A stretch of DNA of 64,000 nt from Rhodococcus sp. 14-2483-1-2 (lineage in GTDB: Bacteria; Actinomycetota; Actinomycetes; Mycobacteriales; Mycobacteriaceae), in assembly GCF_002259405.1 (NCBI RefSeq), contig NZ_NPFW01000022.1, positions 186,001 to 250,000 on the forward strand, given 5' to 3'. The notes below the pieces were generated by a model, which saw only the letters and a list, made by a program, of their open reading frames with translations, was not told the DNA's origin and made no database searches. A program made the translations under genes and the position numbers. Numbering within the stretch: position 1 is the stretch's first letter; each line of letters begins with the position of its first letter. This document shows, piece after piece, positions 1 to 12,050 of the stretch.

Positions 1-3000
1 GAGCAGCGGCACCGTCCTCGTCCAGGTAGCGAAGCATGCCGTACCCGATGCCGTGGTCGGGAACTGCCAGCAACTGTTCCTTGACCGACTTGATCAGACG
101 CGCTGCGTCGACACCGCCGGCGAGGGCATCGTCCAGGTCCAGACCGGCAAGGGTCAACCGAAGCGGGTAGATCGTGGTGAACCAACCGATGGTCCGGCCG
201 AGATCGGCACCGGGTACCACGTGGTCCTCGCGGCCGTGACCCTCCAGCGAGATCAACGCGTCGTCCACGGCCACTCCCCGACCACGTCGCCACACCGCCG
301 TGGCGAGCGCGAGAGCGGCGAGCAGGCCGTCGTTGACGCTGCCGTGGAACGCGTCTGGCAGTGCCGTCAGCAGACCCTCGGTGACGTCGGTGGACAGCGA
401 CAACTCGACCTTGTCCACTGTGCCGTACACGTCGATCTCGCGATCGAGTGCTCGCGATCCGATGAGCGGATCCGGTTGTGCCAGAACATCGCGCCAGATC
501 GCCAGCTCGTCGCCGCGGGTGGCGGTGACCTCACGCAAACCGTGCGACCAACGACGCATGGAGGTGCCGACCGGAGCCAGCTCGGGCGTGTTTCCGCCGA
601 TGATCTGGGCCCATGCCGACGCCAGGTCCGGAACCAGGATTCGCCAGGACACGCCGTCGATGACCAGGTGGTGGGCGACGACGAGCAGACGGCTCCCCTC
701 GGAGCCGGCGTCGAACCACACCATCTGGATCATCACACCGGAATCGGGAGCCAGCCGGCCGACTGCTGCTTCTGCCTCGACCGTGGCCTGCTGCGAGAAT
801 CCCTCTCCGCGAACGGTTGTCGACGTCACGCGGTGCACCACCGAGTTCGCCGAGACCGATCCGACGGGCAGGACCTCCATCGTGGGGTGCTCGCCGCGGT
901 GCAATACGCCGCGGAGCATGTCGTGATGATCGAGGACCGTCTGGACGGTGGCCTCGAGCACCTCCAGCTCGATGTCGACCGGAAGAGTGAGAACCGCCGT
1001 CTGCGTGTGCTTGTCGAGGACTGCCGTCCGATCGAGCATCCATGCCACGATCGGAGTCAGCGGTACGTCGCCGACACCGCCACCGGGCAACTCCTCCAGC
1101 ACGAGAGGTGCGGTGCCGTCCGCGGACGCGACCACCTCGGCCAGAGCCGCAACGGTCTTGTGCTCGAACACATCTCGTGGCGACAGGGACAGTCCGGCCG
1201 CCTTGGCGCGCGAGACCAGCTGAATCGACATGATGCTGTCGCCGCCGAGGGCGAAGAACGAATCGTCGACGCCGACGCGGTCCAGGCGAAGAACCTCGGC
1301 GAACAATCCGGCCAACGTCTTCTCGACCGCATTGTCCGCATCGCGACCGGCCGTGACCTGAGCGGACCAATCCGGTTCGGGGAGTGCGGTGCGGTCGAGT
1401 TTGCCTGCCGGAGTGAGAGGAATCGACTCCAACATCACGAACGCCGACGGCACCATGTGCGCAGGCAGCATCGAACCGGCATGCTCACGCAACGCATCGA
1501 CCTCGACGACCGTACCCGCCACCGGCAACACATACGAGACCAACACCGTACTGCCGGCAGCACTCTCACGCCCGATGGTCACCACGAAATCGACACCCGA
1601 CACCGCAGCCAACACCGAATCGATCTCACCCAACTCGATCCGGAAACCACGCACCTTCACCTGAAAATCGCTACGCCCCACATACTCCAACGCACCCGAG
1701 GCATTCCACCGCACCACATCACCGGTGCGATACATCCGCGAACCCGCACCACCGAACGGATTGGCCACGAACCGATCCGCCGTCAAACCCAACCGCGCGT
1801 GATACCCACGAGCCAACGCCGGACCCGCCAGATACAACTCACCCACCACACCCACCGGCACCGGATTCAACCGCGAATCCAACACCACCTCCGCGAAACC
1901 GATCGTCGGAGAACCGATATCGACCGACTCCCCCACCACCAACGCCGACGAAATCGACGAGAAAATCGTCGCCTCCGTCGGACCGTACGCATTGAACATC
2001 CGCCGACCCGGCGCCCACCGCGCCACCAACTCCGGCGCACACACATCACCGCCGGTCACCACGACCTCGACCGACTCCAACCCCACCGGATCCACCGACG
2101 CCAACGCCGCAGGCGTGACGAACGCATGCGAGACCCGCTCCTGCGCCAACAACGACGCCAACTCCACCCCACCGAACACCAACGGCGGCGCAATCACCAT
2201 CGTCGCCCCACCCGAGAACGCCAACACGAACTCGAGAATCGACGCATCGAAACTCGGCGACGCAAACGCCAACACCCGAGACGACGGCCCCACACCGAAC
2301 CGCACCCGCTCCTCGGCAGCCAAGTTCCCCACACCACGATGAGTGACCACCACACCCTTGGGCACACCCGTCGAACCCGACGTATAAATCAGATACGCCG
2401 CATCATCGAGCCGCAACACACCCGAGCGCTCCGCATCCAACACCGGAGCAGACGACCGAAACGCCAGATCCGCCACCACATCCGCATCATCGAGCACCAC
2501 CCACGACACCCCACCCACACCCGACAGCGCACCCACATCGGCACCCAACGTCACACCCACCACAGCACCCGAATCGACCAACATGTGCTCGATCCGATCC
2601 ACCGGATAATTCGGATCCACCGGCAAGAACGCACCACCGGCCTTCGCCACCGCCCACACCGCCACCACAGACTCCACCGACCGCGACAACGCCAACGCCA
2701 CGAACGAGCCCGGACCCACCCCACACGACATCAACATCCGCGCCAACCGCGACGACGCCGCATCCAACTCACCATACGAAACAGACCGCGACCCCGACAC
2801 CACCGCAACACCACCGACACCAGCAACACCCACCGCACCAGCCAACAACTCCGGCAACACCACACCCACCACAGACCGCGGACCACGAACCGGAGCCAGC
2901 GAGTCGTACTCGTTGGCAGACAGAATTTCGATGTCACCGACTCGGATGGACGGCGTGGCCGTCACCGCGTCGAGGATTCGGACGAGGCGATCGGAGAGAA

Positions 3001-6000
3001 CGCGGACGGTATCTGCGTCGAACAGTTCTGTGGCGTAACGGAATCCGGCTTCGATGCCGGCCGGTGCTCCGGACCTGTCGAATTGTTCCGAGATCGTCAA
3101 CTGCAGGTCGAAGTTGGAAATGTCGTTGGGTAGCTCGATGCTCTCGATCGACAGTCCGGGCAACGTCACCGTCGGTCGGTCGGTCTGCTGGAACTCGAGC
3201 ATCACCTGGAACAACGGTGCATGGGCAGTCGATCTCGCGGGATCGACCGCATCGACCACTCGCTCGAACGGGACATCCGAATGAGTGAACGCGGCCAGGT
3301 CGACGGAGCGAACGTCCGAGAGCAGGTCCTCGAACCGTGTCGAACCGGGCACCTGGGTACGCAGTACGAGCGTGTTGACGAACATGCCGACGAGTTCGTC
3401 GAGTGCCGCGTCTCCTCGGCCCGAGATCGGCGTTCCGACAGAGATGTCCTCGGTACCGGACAGTCGCGCCAGAAGGACGGCCAGAGCTGCGTGCACGATC
3501 ATGAACGAGCTCGAATTGTGCTCGGCGGCAACAGCAGCAAGGCGAGCGTGAACCGACGCGTCGATCTCGAACGTGACGCTCTCGCCGCGCAGGGATGCCA
3601 CTGCGGGACGCGGGCGATCGGTCGGCAACGTCAGGACCTCGGGGCTGCCCGACAGTGTGTCGACCCAGTAGGTGAGCTGCTTGGCCATCAACGACTCGGG
3701 ATCGGACTCCGCGCCGAGGAACCGGCGCTGCCACAGCGCGTAATCGGCATACTGCACCGGCAACGGTTCCTGGCTCGGTGCGTGCCCTGCGGCGCGGGCA
3801 CTGTAGGACACCATCAGGTCGCGGGCGAGCGGGGCGCTCGAGAAACCGTCAGAGGAGATGTGGTGCACCACCATCACGAGCACGTGCTCGTTCTCGCGCA
3901 CCCGAACCAGGCGGACTCGCAGCGGAACATCCGCCACCACGTCGAAGCCCGAGCCAGCGACGTCGGCGATCAGCTCCGAGACGTGACGCTCGTCGTCCGC
4001 GAGAATCGGAGTCAGATCCGGCTGTGCCGTTGCCACGTCGAGGATCGACTGCACGGGAACGTCGTCGGTCAGCGGGAACATCGTGCGTAGCGACTCGTGC
4101 CGGCTCAACACGTCACCGATGGCCGAGTGCATCGCGTCGACATCGAGCACACCGTTCAAGCGCATGGCGAACGCGACGTTGTAGGCAGCCGACTCGGTGT
4201 CGTACTGATTGATGAACCACATCCGCTGCTGTGCCAGCGACAGCGGCACCACATCCGGTCGCTCCTGCGGGACCAGCCCTGGCGCGGCTGCAGCGTCGTG
4301 CTCGCCGATGTCGATGCCTGCCGACAACGCGCGCACGGTGGGCGCGTCGAACAGATCCCTGATGCTGATATCGGTTCCGAGTGCGGCGTTGATTCGCGCG
4401 ACCAACCGCATCGCGATCAACGAGTTGCCACCGATCTCGAAGAAGCTCGACGTGACGCTGACCTGAGCGATACCGAGCAGATCGCCGAAGATACCGGCGA
4501 CGATCTCTTCGACCGGGTTCTCGGGGCCGAAGAACTCCGACGCGGCGACGGTGAATTCGGGCGCAGGCAATGCCTTGCGGTCGAGTTTGCCGCTGGCGTT
4601 GACCGGGAGCGAGTCGAGTACCACCACGTGTGAGGGCACCATGTACCCCGGGAGGCGGCGCGCGGCCTCGGCGGTCAGAGAGGTGGGGTCGACGGCGTAG
4701 CCGTGCGCTCCGACCACGTAGGCCACGAGGGTCTCACCGGTGTTCGGGTCCTTGTGCACCAACGCGATCGCCTGGGCGACCGACTCGGATCGAAGGAGAA
4801 CCGACTCGATCTCGGGGAGTTCGATGCGGAGTCCGCGCAGCTTGACCTGGAAGTCCGTTCGGCCGATGTACTCGAGTTCGCCGTCGGCACGCCAGCGCAC
4901 CAGATCGCCCGTGCGATAGAGCCTCTCGCCCGGCTCGCCGAACGGATCCGCGACGAAGCGATCCGCTGTGAGATCGCCGCGACCGACGTACCCACGAGCG
5001 AGTTGCACGCCGGCGAGATACAGCTCGCCGGGAGCACCGATCGGAGCCGGTCGCAACGAGGCGTCGAGCACGTACAAGCGGGTGTTCCACACCGGTGCGC
5101 CGATGGGGATCGAGACGGCGTCGCGCCCGGTGACGTGGTAGTAGCTGACGTCGACTGCCGCTTCGGTCGGACCGTAGAGGTTGTGCAGTTCCGCGAGGGA
5201 GAACTGTGCGAACTGCGCGGCGGTGGCAGGCGGAAGCGCCTCGCCGCTGCAGAACACCAGTCGAAGCGAGACACATTCCGCAGCCCGCGCCCCTGCCGCG
5301 AACACCGCGAGCATCGACGGTACGAAGTGCGCCGTGGTGATGTGCTCGTCTGCGATGATGCGGGACAGGTACACGGGATCGCGGTGTCCGTCGGGTTCGG
5401 CCACGACGAGCTTGGCACCGACCTGCAAGGGCCAGAAGAACTCCCACACCGAGACGTCGAACGTGGCCGGTGTCTTCTGCAGAACGGTGTCCGCAGGCTC
5501 GAGGTGATACTCGTGCTGCATCCACAGCAACCGGTTGACGATGGCTGCGTGCGTGACGGCGACACCCTTGGGCCGACCGGTCGAACCGGAGGTGTAGATG
5601 ACGTATGCGGTGTTCGAGCCGTGCAGTCTTCCCGAACGGTCCGAATCGGTGACCGCGGAGTGGTCGCGATCGGACACGTCGAGCAGGTCGACGGCGAGGA
5701 CCGGAGTTGCGACCGGGATGTTGATCCAGTCGCGGCTGGTGGTCAGGATGCACACCGGCTGAGCGCTGGAGAGGACGTAGGACGAGCGCTCGACCGGATG
5801 GTCCGGGTCGATCGGCACGTACGCACCACCGGCCTTGACGATCGCGTACATGCCGACGAGCAGGTCGATCGACCGTCGGATCGCGAGGCCGACATGGGAT
5901 TCGGGTGTGACGCCGAGCGAGATGAGGTGTCGCGCGAGCTGATTCGCTCGTTCGTCCAATTCGAGATAGGTGATGTGCTCGTCCTCGAACACGAGTGCGG

Positions 6001-9000
6001 TCGAGTACGGACTGCGCTGCACCTGTCGATCGAAGAGGCTGCTGAGCGTCATGTCGACGTCCCCGGCCGGAACCTGCTGGTGGACCGGAGGTTCGATCAG
6101 ACGTGCAGTGTCGTTCCACTCGAACAGGACGAGCTCCCGCTCCGCGGCGGACAGGATGTCGATGTCGCCTGTGCGTACGTCCGTCGAGGTGCCGATGGTC
6201 GACACGATCCGCAGGAACCGATCCACGAACCGGTCGATGGTCTCGGGGTCGAACAGATCTGTGGCGTAGGTGAACGAAGCCGACAGTGCACCGGACCCGT
6301 CCACCGGCTCCTGGTCCACGCGCAGCTGTAGATCGAATTTTGCTGTGTCGGTGCCGACCTCCTCGAACCGAACGGTGAGATCGGGTAGCTCCAACGTGAC
6401 CGCTGCATTGTTCTGGAACTCGAGGAGAACCTGGAACAGCGGTGAATGGTCGGTCGACCTCACCGGATCGAGTACATCGACCAGACGCTCGAACGGGATG
6501 TCGTTGTTGTCGAAGGCGGCGAGGTCGGAGCTACGGGTGTCGGCGAGCAGTTCGGCGAATGTTGCTCGAGGCTCGACCTGTGTTCGCAGTACGAGAGTCC
6601 CGACGAACATGCCCACGAGGTCGTCGAGGGCCGCGTCGCCGCGACCGGCGATCGGAGTACCGATAGCGATGTCCTGAGTGCCGCTCAGGCGCGCGAGCAG
6701 CAACGCGAGCGCGGAGTGGACGACCATGAACAGCGTCGAGTCCTGTTCGGCGGCAACCGAACTCAACCGAGCGGCAACGTCGCCGGGAATCGTGAACGGG
6801 GTGACACTGCCGCGCATCGACTGCCGGGTGGGGCGCGGGCGATCGAGAGGCATCGGCAGCACATCCGGCAGATCTGCCAGAGCCGACTGCCAGAATTCGA
6901 TCTGCCGCGACGCCACCGAGGTGGAGTCGCTCTCGTCGCCCAGAACGGCGTGCTGCCACAGCGCGAAGTCCGCGTACTGGACGGCGAGTGGCTCCCACAC
7001 CGGAGCCGAACCCGCGGATCGGGCGCCGTAGGCGACCATCACGTCTCGGGCCAGCGGTGCCATCGACGCACCGTCTGCCGCAATGTGGTGGACGACGATG
7101 GAGAGTACGAAGCTCTCCTGGCCGGTCCGGTACAGCACCGCGCGGAAGGGAAGATCGACCGTGACGTCGAAACCTGTTGTCGCAGCACGGTGGACGAGCG
7201 CGTCGACCGATGCGGAGTCGACGTCGACCACGTCGAGGGGGAGCTTCGATCCGGTGACGTCCTCGATCGGCGCGATCACCTGATTCGGTAGGTCACCCAC
7301 CGTCGGGAACACCGTGCGCAGCGACTCGTGCCGCGACAGGACGTCGCCGACGGCTGCTGCCATCGCATCGACGTCCAGGCGACCCGTCAGGCGCACGGTG
7401 AGCGGGATGTTGTACGCGGGCGAGGACACATCGAACTGGTTGATGAACCACATCCGCTGCTGTGCGAGAGACAGCGGAATCGAATCGGGCCGGTCGACAG
7501 GGACGAGCGCGGGACGGCGATGCAGCGACGCGCCCTTGGCTTCGGCACGTTCCGACAGAGCTCGAACCGTCGACGCCTCGAACAGATCCAGCACCTTCAG
7601 GTCGGTTCCGAGAGCCGAGTTGACCCGCGCGATCAAACGCGTTGCCACGAGGGAGTTTCCACCGAGATCGAAGAAGCTGTCGGTCACGCCGACTCGATCG
7701 ACCTCGAGAACGTCGCAGAACACGGTCGCCACCACGGCCTCGTATTCCGTTTCCGGGGCCTCGAATGCACCCTGTGAACCGAGTTCGGGTTCGGGGAGTG
7801 CGGTGCGGTCGAGTTTGCCTGCCGGAGTGAGAGGAATCGACTCCAACATCACGAACGCCGACGGCACCATGTGCGCAGGCAGCATCGAACCGGCATGCTC
7901 ACGCAACGCATCGACCTCGACGACCGTACCCGCCACCGGCAACACATACGAGACCAACACCGTACTGCCGGCAGCACTCTCACGCCCGATGGTCACCACG
8001 AAATCGACACCCGACACCGCAGCCAACACCGAATCGATCTCACCCAACTCGATCCGGAAACCACGCACCTTCACCTGAAAATCGCTACGCCCCACATACT
8101 CCAACGCACCCGAGGCATTCCACCGCACCACATCACCGGTGCGATACATCCGCGAACCCGCACCACCGAACGGATTGGCCACGAACCGATCCGCCGTCAA
8201 ACCCAACCGCGCGTGATACCCACGAGCCAACGCCGGACCCGCCAGATACAACTCACCCACCACACCCACCGGCACCGGATTCAACCGCGAATCCAACACC
8301 ACCTCCGCGAAACCGATCGTCGGAGAACCGATATCGACCGACTCCCCCACCACCAACGCCGACGAAATCGACGAGAAAATCGTCGCCTCCGTCGGACCGT
8401 ACGCATTGAACATCCGCCGACCCGGCGCCCACCGCGCCACCAACTCCGGCGCACACACATCACCGCCGGTCACCACGACCTCGACCGACTCCAACCCCAC
8501 CGGATCCACCGACGCCAACGCCGCAGGCGTGACGAACGCATGCGAGACCCGCTCCTGCGCCAACAACGACGCCAACTCCACCCCACCGAACACCAACGGC
8601 GGCGCAATCACCATCGTCGCCCCACCCGAGAACGCCAACACGAACTCGAGAATCGACGCATCGAAACTCGGCGACGCAAACGCCAACACCCGAGACGACG
8701 GCCCCACACCGAACCGCACCCGCTCCTCGGCAGCCAAGTTCCCCACACCACGATGAGTGACCACCACACCCTTGGGCACACCCGTCGAACCCGACGTATA
8801 AATCAGATACGCCGCATCATCGAGCCGCAACACACCCGAGCGCTCCGCATCCAACACCGGAGCAGACGACCGAAACGCCAGATCCGCCACCACATCCGCA
8901 TCATCGAGCACCACCCACGACACCCCACCCACACCCGACAGCGCACCCACATCGGCACCCAACGTCACACCCACCACAGCACCCGAATCGACCAACATGT

Positions 9001-11374
9001 GCTCGATCCGATCCACCGGATAATTCGGATCCACCGGCAAGAACGCACCACCGGCCTTCGCCACCGCCCACACCGCCACCACAGACTCCACCGACCGCGA
9101 CAACGCCAACGCCACGAACGAGCCCGGACCCACCCCACACGACATCAACATCCGCGCCAACCGCGACGACGCCGCATCCAACTCACCATACGAAACAGAC
9201 CGCGACCCCGACACCACCGCAACACCACCGACACCAGCAACACCCACCGCACCAGCCAACAACTCCGGCAACACCACACCCACCACAGACCGCGGACCAC
9301 GAACCGGAGCCAGGCGAGCGCGTTCGGCAGCGGACAACATGTCCGCGTCACCGATTCGCAGGTCCGGTTCGGTGGTCAGAGCGTCGAGAATCCGTACGAG
9401 GCGGCGGGCGAGTTGAGCCACGCTCGCGTCACCGAACAGTTCTGTGGCGTAGTCGAAAACGACAGCGTGAGTGTCGGATTCGTCGACGGTAACGACCAGA
9501 TCCATACCGACGCCGTCACGCGGCAGTGCGGAAGGACCGAACCGGAGCGCAACCTGAGCAAGGGGGCTGTGTGCTTCCGATCGGGGCAGACCGAGGGCCG
9601 CGGCGACGGCGTCGAAGGAAGTATCGCCGTGCGCCATCGCCGCATCGAAGTCGGTTTCGGACGCATCGACGAACTCGGCGAACGAGTGCCGAACGTCGGG
9701 TCGCGTCCGCAGCACCACGGTGTTGCCGTCACCCGCAGGCACGGCGATCGACACGTCGTCGGTGTTAGCCAGCCGCGAAAGCAGTACGGCGAGAGCGGAT
9801 TCGAATACCACGAACGGAGTGGTGGAACGGTCGGCCGCCAGTCGAGCCACCGCGGACCACGATTCGGATCCGATCGTCACCTCGTGGGATGCGCGAACAT
9901 GGCCGATGCTCGAGGGCCGCGAGCGGTCGATCGGAAGATCGAGAAGATCCGGGGCGTCGGAGAGCCGGTCGGTCCAGTAGGCGAGATCGGCTGCGGCGCG
10001 TCGCCGGCGTTGGCCTTCGCGTGCGCTGGCCGGATGTACGTCGAGGACTGCGACATCGGGCCCGGCCGCGATGAAGGATTCCACCATGTCGACGAAGCTC
10101 GAATGGTGTGCAGTGAGGTCGTCGTCGTCGTACCGGTTGGGGTTGGCCCTGAAATCGACGAATGTCCTGGCCGGAGAACCGCTCTGGTACACGTTGACCA
10201 GAAGATCCTCGACCGGGCCCGAGGTGACGATGTTGAACTCGCCGACGATGGACCCGAGGTTGATCTGCTGATGGAACAGCATCATGTTGACCATCGGGCC
10301 GGACAGCTGTTTGTCGCTTCCCGAGGCCGCCAACTCGCGCCGAATGTCCTCGATGCTGAAGCGCTGATGTCGCAGGGCTCCCATCAGTTCGAGCTGTACC
10401 TGCTGTACCAGCTCGCCGACGGTAGCGTCCTGGGGGACGTGGATCGGAATGGGTGCGACGTTGACGAGCATTCCACCGGACCGGCGAAGCAGTGCGGTGG
10501 TGCGCGCGGACACCGGGATGTTGACCGAGACGTCTTCTCGCCCGGTCATCCGCGAGAGGTAGCAGCCGAAGGCGGCGATGAACACCGCAGCAGCGGTTCC
10601 GCCCTTGGTCGCGTCGGATGCCTCGAGCTCGGTGACGACATCCTCGGGTAGAGCGACGCTGCGCAGCTTGCTGGCGGCGATCGTGCGACCGGCAGTGTTG
10701 GACAGAGACGCTCCGTCGTGGATGTCCGCGGCGCGAGCCGTCCAGTACTCCTTGTCGGACTCGAAGCGGGACGACGTCCGGTATTCCTGATCGAGCTCGT
10801 AGAGTCGGCGTAGCTCGGCCGCCTTGTTCGGGGCAGGCTCGACGTGTTCGACGGCCGCGGTGTACAGCGCAGCGGTTCGGTTGACGAGCGTCATGGCACC
10901 GTAGCCGTCGAGCGCGACGTGGTGGATCTTGCTGTACCAGAGGTTGCGATCGTCCTCGACCTGAATGATCCAGCTCTCGACGAGGGGATCGTGTTCCATG
11001 TCGACGGGCTGGACGTAGTTCTCGTCGATCCACTGCAGCGCCGAGCTCATGGGATCGTCTTCGCCGCGCAGATCCAGGTAGTGCACCGACTGGTCGATGG
11101 AGTGATCGACCATCTGGACGGGCTCGCCGTCCACCTCGGCCAGTCTCAGGTACGCAGATTGGAATTCGTGCGCCGCGAGAGCCGTCGCATCCTGGAGAAC
11201 GGCGATGTCGAGGTTGCCGCGGAGGTCTACATACTGTGCGATACAGACCGGGACGTCAGGGGCCAGTTGCTGAGCGAACCACATGCCACGCTGAGCGGAC
11301 GACAGCGGGAATCCGTTTTCGAAGCCGGGGCCGGTCGGGGGCGTCTGAGACCCACCGGTAATTGCTGCGCGCAT
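1..11374 (-). CDS. Multimodular non-ribosomal peptide synthetase, 3' end beyond window
   Basis: Assembles a peptide on phosphopantetheine carriers in the cytosol. Start ATG at 11374 is firm: an in-frame TGA directly precedes it and a GAAGGGCA ribosome site lies upstream. Reading order by residue: full C domain (about 20-430, HHVALDG), half C domain without that motif (460-680), A1 (688-1196), T1 (GGNS near 1241), C (1298-1740, HHIAADG), A2 (1770-2270), T2 (GGNS near 2316), C (2370-2810, HHISSDG), A3 (2826-3333), T3 (GGDS near 3378), E (from 3430, [25 protein letters not shown]). The A2 pocket residues read D-V-W-H-F-S-L-V-D-K, the classical serine code. A1 and A3 read D-A-L-F-V-G-A-I-F-K; I do not assign a substrate. 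The opening C domain with an intact HHxxxDG suggests N-acylation of residue 1. Product so far: X-Ser-D-X. Further modules, release domain and any MbtH partner lie outside. Confidence 0.96.
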   Translation of the reverse strand, partial: MRAAITGGSQTPPTGPGFENGFPLSSAQRGMWFAQQLAPDVPVCIAQYVDLRGNLDIAVLQDATALAAHEFQSAYLRLAEVDGEPVQMVDHSIDQSVHYLDLRGEDDPMSSALQWIDENYVQPVDMEHDPLVESWIIQVEDDRNLWYSKIHHVALDGYGAMTLVNRTAALYTAAVEHVEPAPNKAAELRRLYELDQEYRTSSRFESDKEYWTARAADIHDGASLSNTAGRTIAASKLRSVALPEDVVTELEASDATKGGTAAAVFIAAFGCYLSRMTGREDVSVNIPVSARTTALLRRSGGMLVNVAPIPIHVPQDATVGELVQQVQLELMGALRHQRFSIEDIRRELAASGSDKQLSGPMVNMMLFHQQINLGSIVGEFNIVTSGPVEDLLVNVYQSGSPARTFVDFRANPNRYDDDDLTAHHSSFVDMVESFIAAGPDVAVLDVHPASAREGQRRRRAAADLAYWTDRLSDAPDLLDLPIDRSRPSSIGHVRASHEVTIGSESWSAVARLAADRSTTPFVVFESALAVLLSRLANTDDVSIAVPAGDGNTVVLRTRPDVRHSFAEFVDASETDFDAAMAHGDTSFDAVAAALGLPRSEAHSPLAQVALRFGPSALPRDGVGMDLVVTVDESDTHAVVFDYATELFGDASVAQLARRLVRILDALTTEPDLRIGDADMLSAAERARLAPVRGPRSVVGVVLPELLAGAVGVAGVGGVAVVSGSRSVSYGELDAASSRLARMLMSCGVGPGSFVALALSRSVESVVAVWAVAKAGGAFLPVDPNYPVDRIEHMLVDSGAVVGVTLGADVGALSGVGGVSWVVLDDADVVADLAFRSSAPVLDAERSGVLRLDDAAYLIYTSGSTGVPKGVVVTHRGVGNLAAEERVRFGVGPSSRVLAFASPSFDASILEFVLAFSGGATMVIAPPLVFGGVELASLLAQERVSHAFVTPAALASVDPVGLESVEVVVTGGDVCAPELVARWAPGRRMFNAYGPTEATIFSSISSALVVGESVDIGSPTIGFAEVVLDSRLNPVPVGVVGELYLAGPALARGYHARLGLTADRFVANPFGGAGSRMYRTGDVVRWNASGALEYVGRSDFQVKVRGFRIELGEIDSVLAAVSGVDFVVTIGRESAAGSTVLVSYVLPVAGTVVEVDALREHAGSMLPAHMVPSAFVMLESIPLTPAGKLDRTALPEPELGSQGAFEAPETEYEAVVATVFCDVLEVDRVGVTDSFFDLGGNSLVATRLIARVNSALGTDLKVLDLFEASTVRALSERAEAKGASLHRRPALVPVDRPDSIPLSLAQQRMWFINQFDVSSPAYNIPLTVRLTGRLDVDAMAAAVGDVLSRHESLRTVFPTVGDLPNQVIAPIEDVTGSKLPLDVVDVDSASVDALVHRAATTGFDVTVDLPFRAVLYRTGQESFVLSIVVHHIAADGASMAPLARDVMVAYGARSAGSAPVWEPLAVQYADFALWQHAVLGDESDSTSVASRQIEFWQSALADLPDVLPMPLDRPRPTRQSMRGSVTPFTIPGDVAARLSSVAAEQDSTLFMVVHSALALLLARLSGTQDIAIGTPIAGRGDAALDDLVGMFVGTLVLRTQVEPRATFAELLADTRSSDLAAFDNNDIPFERLVDVLDPVRSTDHSPLFQVLLEFQNNAAVTLELPDLTVRFEEVGTDTAKFDLQLRVDQEPVDGSGALSASFTYATDLFDPETIDRFVDRFLRIVSTIGTSTDVRTGDIDILSAAERELVLFEWNDTARLIEPPVHQQVPAGDVDMTLSSLFDRQVQRSPYSTALVFEDEHITYLELDERANQLARHLISLGVTPESHVGLAIRRSIDLLVGMYAIVKAGGAYVPIDPDHPVERSSYVLSSAQPVCILTTSRDWINIPVATPVLAVDLLDVSDRDHSAVTDSDRSGRLHGSNTAYVIYTSGSTGRPKGVAVTHAAIVNRLLWMQHEYHLEPADTVLQKTPATFDVSVWEFFWPLQVGAKLVVAEPDGHRDPVYLSRIIADEHITTAHFVPSMLAVFAAGARAAECVSLRLVFCSGEALPPATAAQFAQFSLAELHNLYGPTEAAVDVSYYHVTGRDAVSIPIGAPVWNTRLYVLDASLRPAPIGAPGELYLAGVQLARGYVGRGDLTADRFVADPFGEPGERLYRTGDLVRWRADGELEYIGRTDFQVKLRGLRIELPEIESVLLRSESVAQAIALVHKDPNTGETLVAYVVGAHGYAVDPTSLTAEAARRLPGYMVPSHVVVLDSLPVNASGKLDRKALPAPEFTVAASEFFGPENPVEEIVAGIFGDLLGIAQVSVTSSFFEIGGNSLIAMRLVARINAALGTDISIRDLFDAPTVRALSAGIDIGEHDAAAAPGLVPQERPDVVPLSLAQQRMWFINQYDTESAAYNVAFAMRLNGVLDVDAMHSAIGDVLSRHESLRTMFPLTDDVPVQSILDVATAQPDLTPILADDERHVSELIADVAGSGFDVVADVPLRVRLVRVRENEHVLVMVVHHISSDGFSSAPLARDLMVSYSARAAGHAPSQEPLPVQYADYALWQRRFLGAESDPESLMAKQLTYWVDTLSGSPEVLTLPTDRPRPAVASLRGESVTFEIDASVHARLAAVAAEHNSSSFMIVHAALAVLLARLSGTEDISVGTPISGRGDAALDELVGMFVNTLVLRTQVPGSTRFEDLLSDVRSVDLAAFTHSDVPFERVVDAVDPARSTAHAPLFQVMLEFQQTDRPTVTLPGLSIESIELPNDISNFDLQLTISEQFDRSGAPAGIEAGFRYATELFDADTVRVLSDRLVRILDAVTATPSIRVGDIEILSANEYDSLAPVRGPRSVVGVVLPELLAGAVGVAGVGGVAVVSGSRSVSYGELDAASSRLARMLMSCGVGPGSFVALALSRSVESVVAVWAVAKAGGAFLPVDPNYPVDRIEHMLVDSGAVVGVTLGADVGALSGVGGVSWVVLDDADVVADLAFRSSAPVLDAERSGVLRLDDAAYLIYTSGSTGVPKGVVVTHRGVGNLAAEERVRFGVGPSSRVLAFASPSFDASILEFVLAFSGGATMVIAPPLVFGGVELASLLAQERVSHAFVTPAALASVDPVGLESVEVVVTGGDVCAPELVARWAPGRRMFNAYGPTEATIFSSISSALVVGESVDIGSPTIGFAEVVLDSRLNPVPVGVVGELYLAGPALARGYHARLGLTADRFVANPFGGAGSRMYRTGDVVRWNASGALEYVGRSDFQVKVRGFRIELGEIDSVLAAVSGVDFVVTIGRESAAGSTVLVSYVLPVAGTVVEVDALREHAGSMLPAHMVPSAFVMLESIPLTPAGKLDRTALPEPDWSAQVTAGRDADNAVEKTLAGLFAEVLRLDRVGVDDSFFALGGDSIMSIQLVSRAKAAGLSLSPRDVFEHKTVAALAEVVASADGTAPLVLEELPGGGVGDVPLTPIVAWMLDRTAVLDKHTQTAVLTLPVDIELEVLEATVQTVLDHHDMLRGVLHRGEHPTMEVLPVGSVSANSVVHRVTSTTVRGEGFSQQATVEAEAAVGRLAPDSGVMIQMVWFDAGSEGSRLLVVAHHLVIDGVSWRILVPDLASAWAQIIGGNTPELAPVGTSMRRWSHGLREVTATRGDELAIWRDVLAQPDPLIGSRALDREIDVYGTVDKVELSLSTDVTEGLLTALPDAFHGSVNDGLLAALALATAVWRRGRGVAVDDALISLEGHGREDHVVPGADLGRTIGWFTTIYPLRLTLAGLDLDDALAGGVDAARLIKSVKEQLLAVPDHGIGYGMLRYLDEDGAAA
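1374..2899 (-). repeat. Direct repeat copy 1: entire A3 domain of the NRPS
   Basis: This 1,526-bp block matches 7788-9313 at a constant offset of 6,414 bp, with no difference noticed on reading. It begins in the C-A linker and ends just after the A10 motif ([10 protein letters not shown]), so it is one whole adenylation domain. Its plus strand is rich in A and C, meaning codons ending in G or T, unlike the C- and G-ending codons on either side. Confidence 0.93.
7788..9313 (-). repeat. Direct repeat copy 2: entire A1 domain of the NRPS
   Basis: Partner of 1374-2899. The flanking bases diverge at once on both sides (1373 against 7787, and 2900 against 9314), so the exchange boundaries are sharp. 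Both copies encode the same pocket residues, so modules 1 and 3 should load the same amino acid. Confidence 0.93.
9335..9999 (-). other. Degenerate C-terminal half of a condensation domain inside the NRPS
   Basis: About 220 residues between the first complete C domain and A1 resemble only the second half of an LCL-type C domain. It has [26 protein letters not shown], then [10 protein letters not shown] and RLVRILDAL, all alignable with the C domain of module 3. The N-terminal half with HHxxxDG is absent. The stretch corresponding to the [21 protein letters not shown] region is shortened to [11 protein letters not shown]. The reading frame is intact throughout, so it is translated but cannot be catalytic by itself. 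Confidence 0.8.
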
Positions 11375-12039
11375 TCACTTGCCCTTCGGCGGCACGGTCA
11401 CGGCGGCGAAGGCCGACGTCGGGTGGATCGACCCGGAGCCCTCGGTTCGGTTCGGACTGTCGAGCCGCGGCGGCCTGTGCGCGCGATTGAGCAATTCTGG
11501 CTTCCGTTCTGGTCTGCGTTCGTGTCGATTCACACACGTTCGGTGGTGATATGGCTCTGTATCAATTCGGCGCGATCGGGCGACCGGATTGAAACAGGGA
11601 GAGAACCCGGTTCTACCGAATGGAACAAACCGTGAGTTCAGTGAACGAGTGTGTGGTGACTCTCGAATTCATCGTCCTGTACGACATGAACTCCCCTCCC
11701 CGCCAGGCGTACGACACGTTCGACAATGTCGGCGTCGATACTGCGCTCACATACCAACGCGAAACCGTCGGTCATCCGCTGAAAGCCGACCTGAAAATTC
11801 CGTGTCGAGCACCCCAACGGCTTACAAAGATACAACATCGGCACGGTTCTTTTGTGCAGTAATCATAAGAACCATCGATCACTGCCTCCAGCCTGTTACA
11901 GAAGTGACCGAGAGTGCTACCCGAGCGGATGCTATTCGGTCGAACGAATGACTCCGCACGACACATCGCTCGGCATTATTTCGTTCGTATCCGACTCGGC
12001 GATGCGATAAACCCACTGTTTACCGACTCGGCGTTTGTT
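11375..12039. other. 665-bp intergenic region upstream of the NRPS
   Basis: Less GC-rich than its surroundings and without a convincing gene. It must hold the NRPS promoter and the end of the lnt transcript. The 11-bp sequence CCGACTCGGCG occurs twice, at 11991-12001 and 12023-12033. I looked for an IdeR/DtxR iron box and found none. Small open frames here (for example 11620-11862) have no recognisable product. Confidence 0.6.
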
Positions 12040-12050
12040 TCAGGAGTCGG
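12023..12050 (-). terminator. Weak hairpin over the lnt stop codon
   Basis: A 7-bp perfect stem, CCGACTC with GAGTCGG, encloses a 14-nt loop containing the lnt stop codon. A second short stem (TAAAC/GTTTA) follows. There is no U-tract, so termination is only a suggestion. Confidence 0.3.

Noticed and set aside
53..3133. Very long plus-strand open frames opposite the NRPS (also 7871-10651)
   Set aside because: They are antisense to strongly recognisable NRPS domains. Their translations are Arg/His/Thr-rich low-complexity sequence, a by-product of the GC-rich, A/C-skewed coding strand.
7788..9313. A definite substrate for A1 and A3 from the pocket code
   Set aside because: The ten residues could be extracted, but they do not match a code I can recall with certainty; only serine for A2 is assigned.
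11620..11862. An 80-codon plus-strand frame in the region upstream of the NRPS
   Set aside because: No ribosome-binding site, no recognisable family and an overlapping minus-strand frame of similar length; likely chance.
11375..12039. IdeR iron box marking the NRPS as a siderophore synthetase
   Set aside because: I scanned for TTAGG, AGGTTAG and their complements and found no acceptable match.
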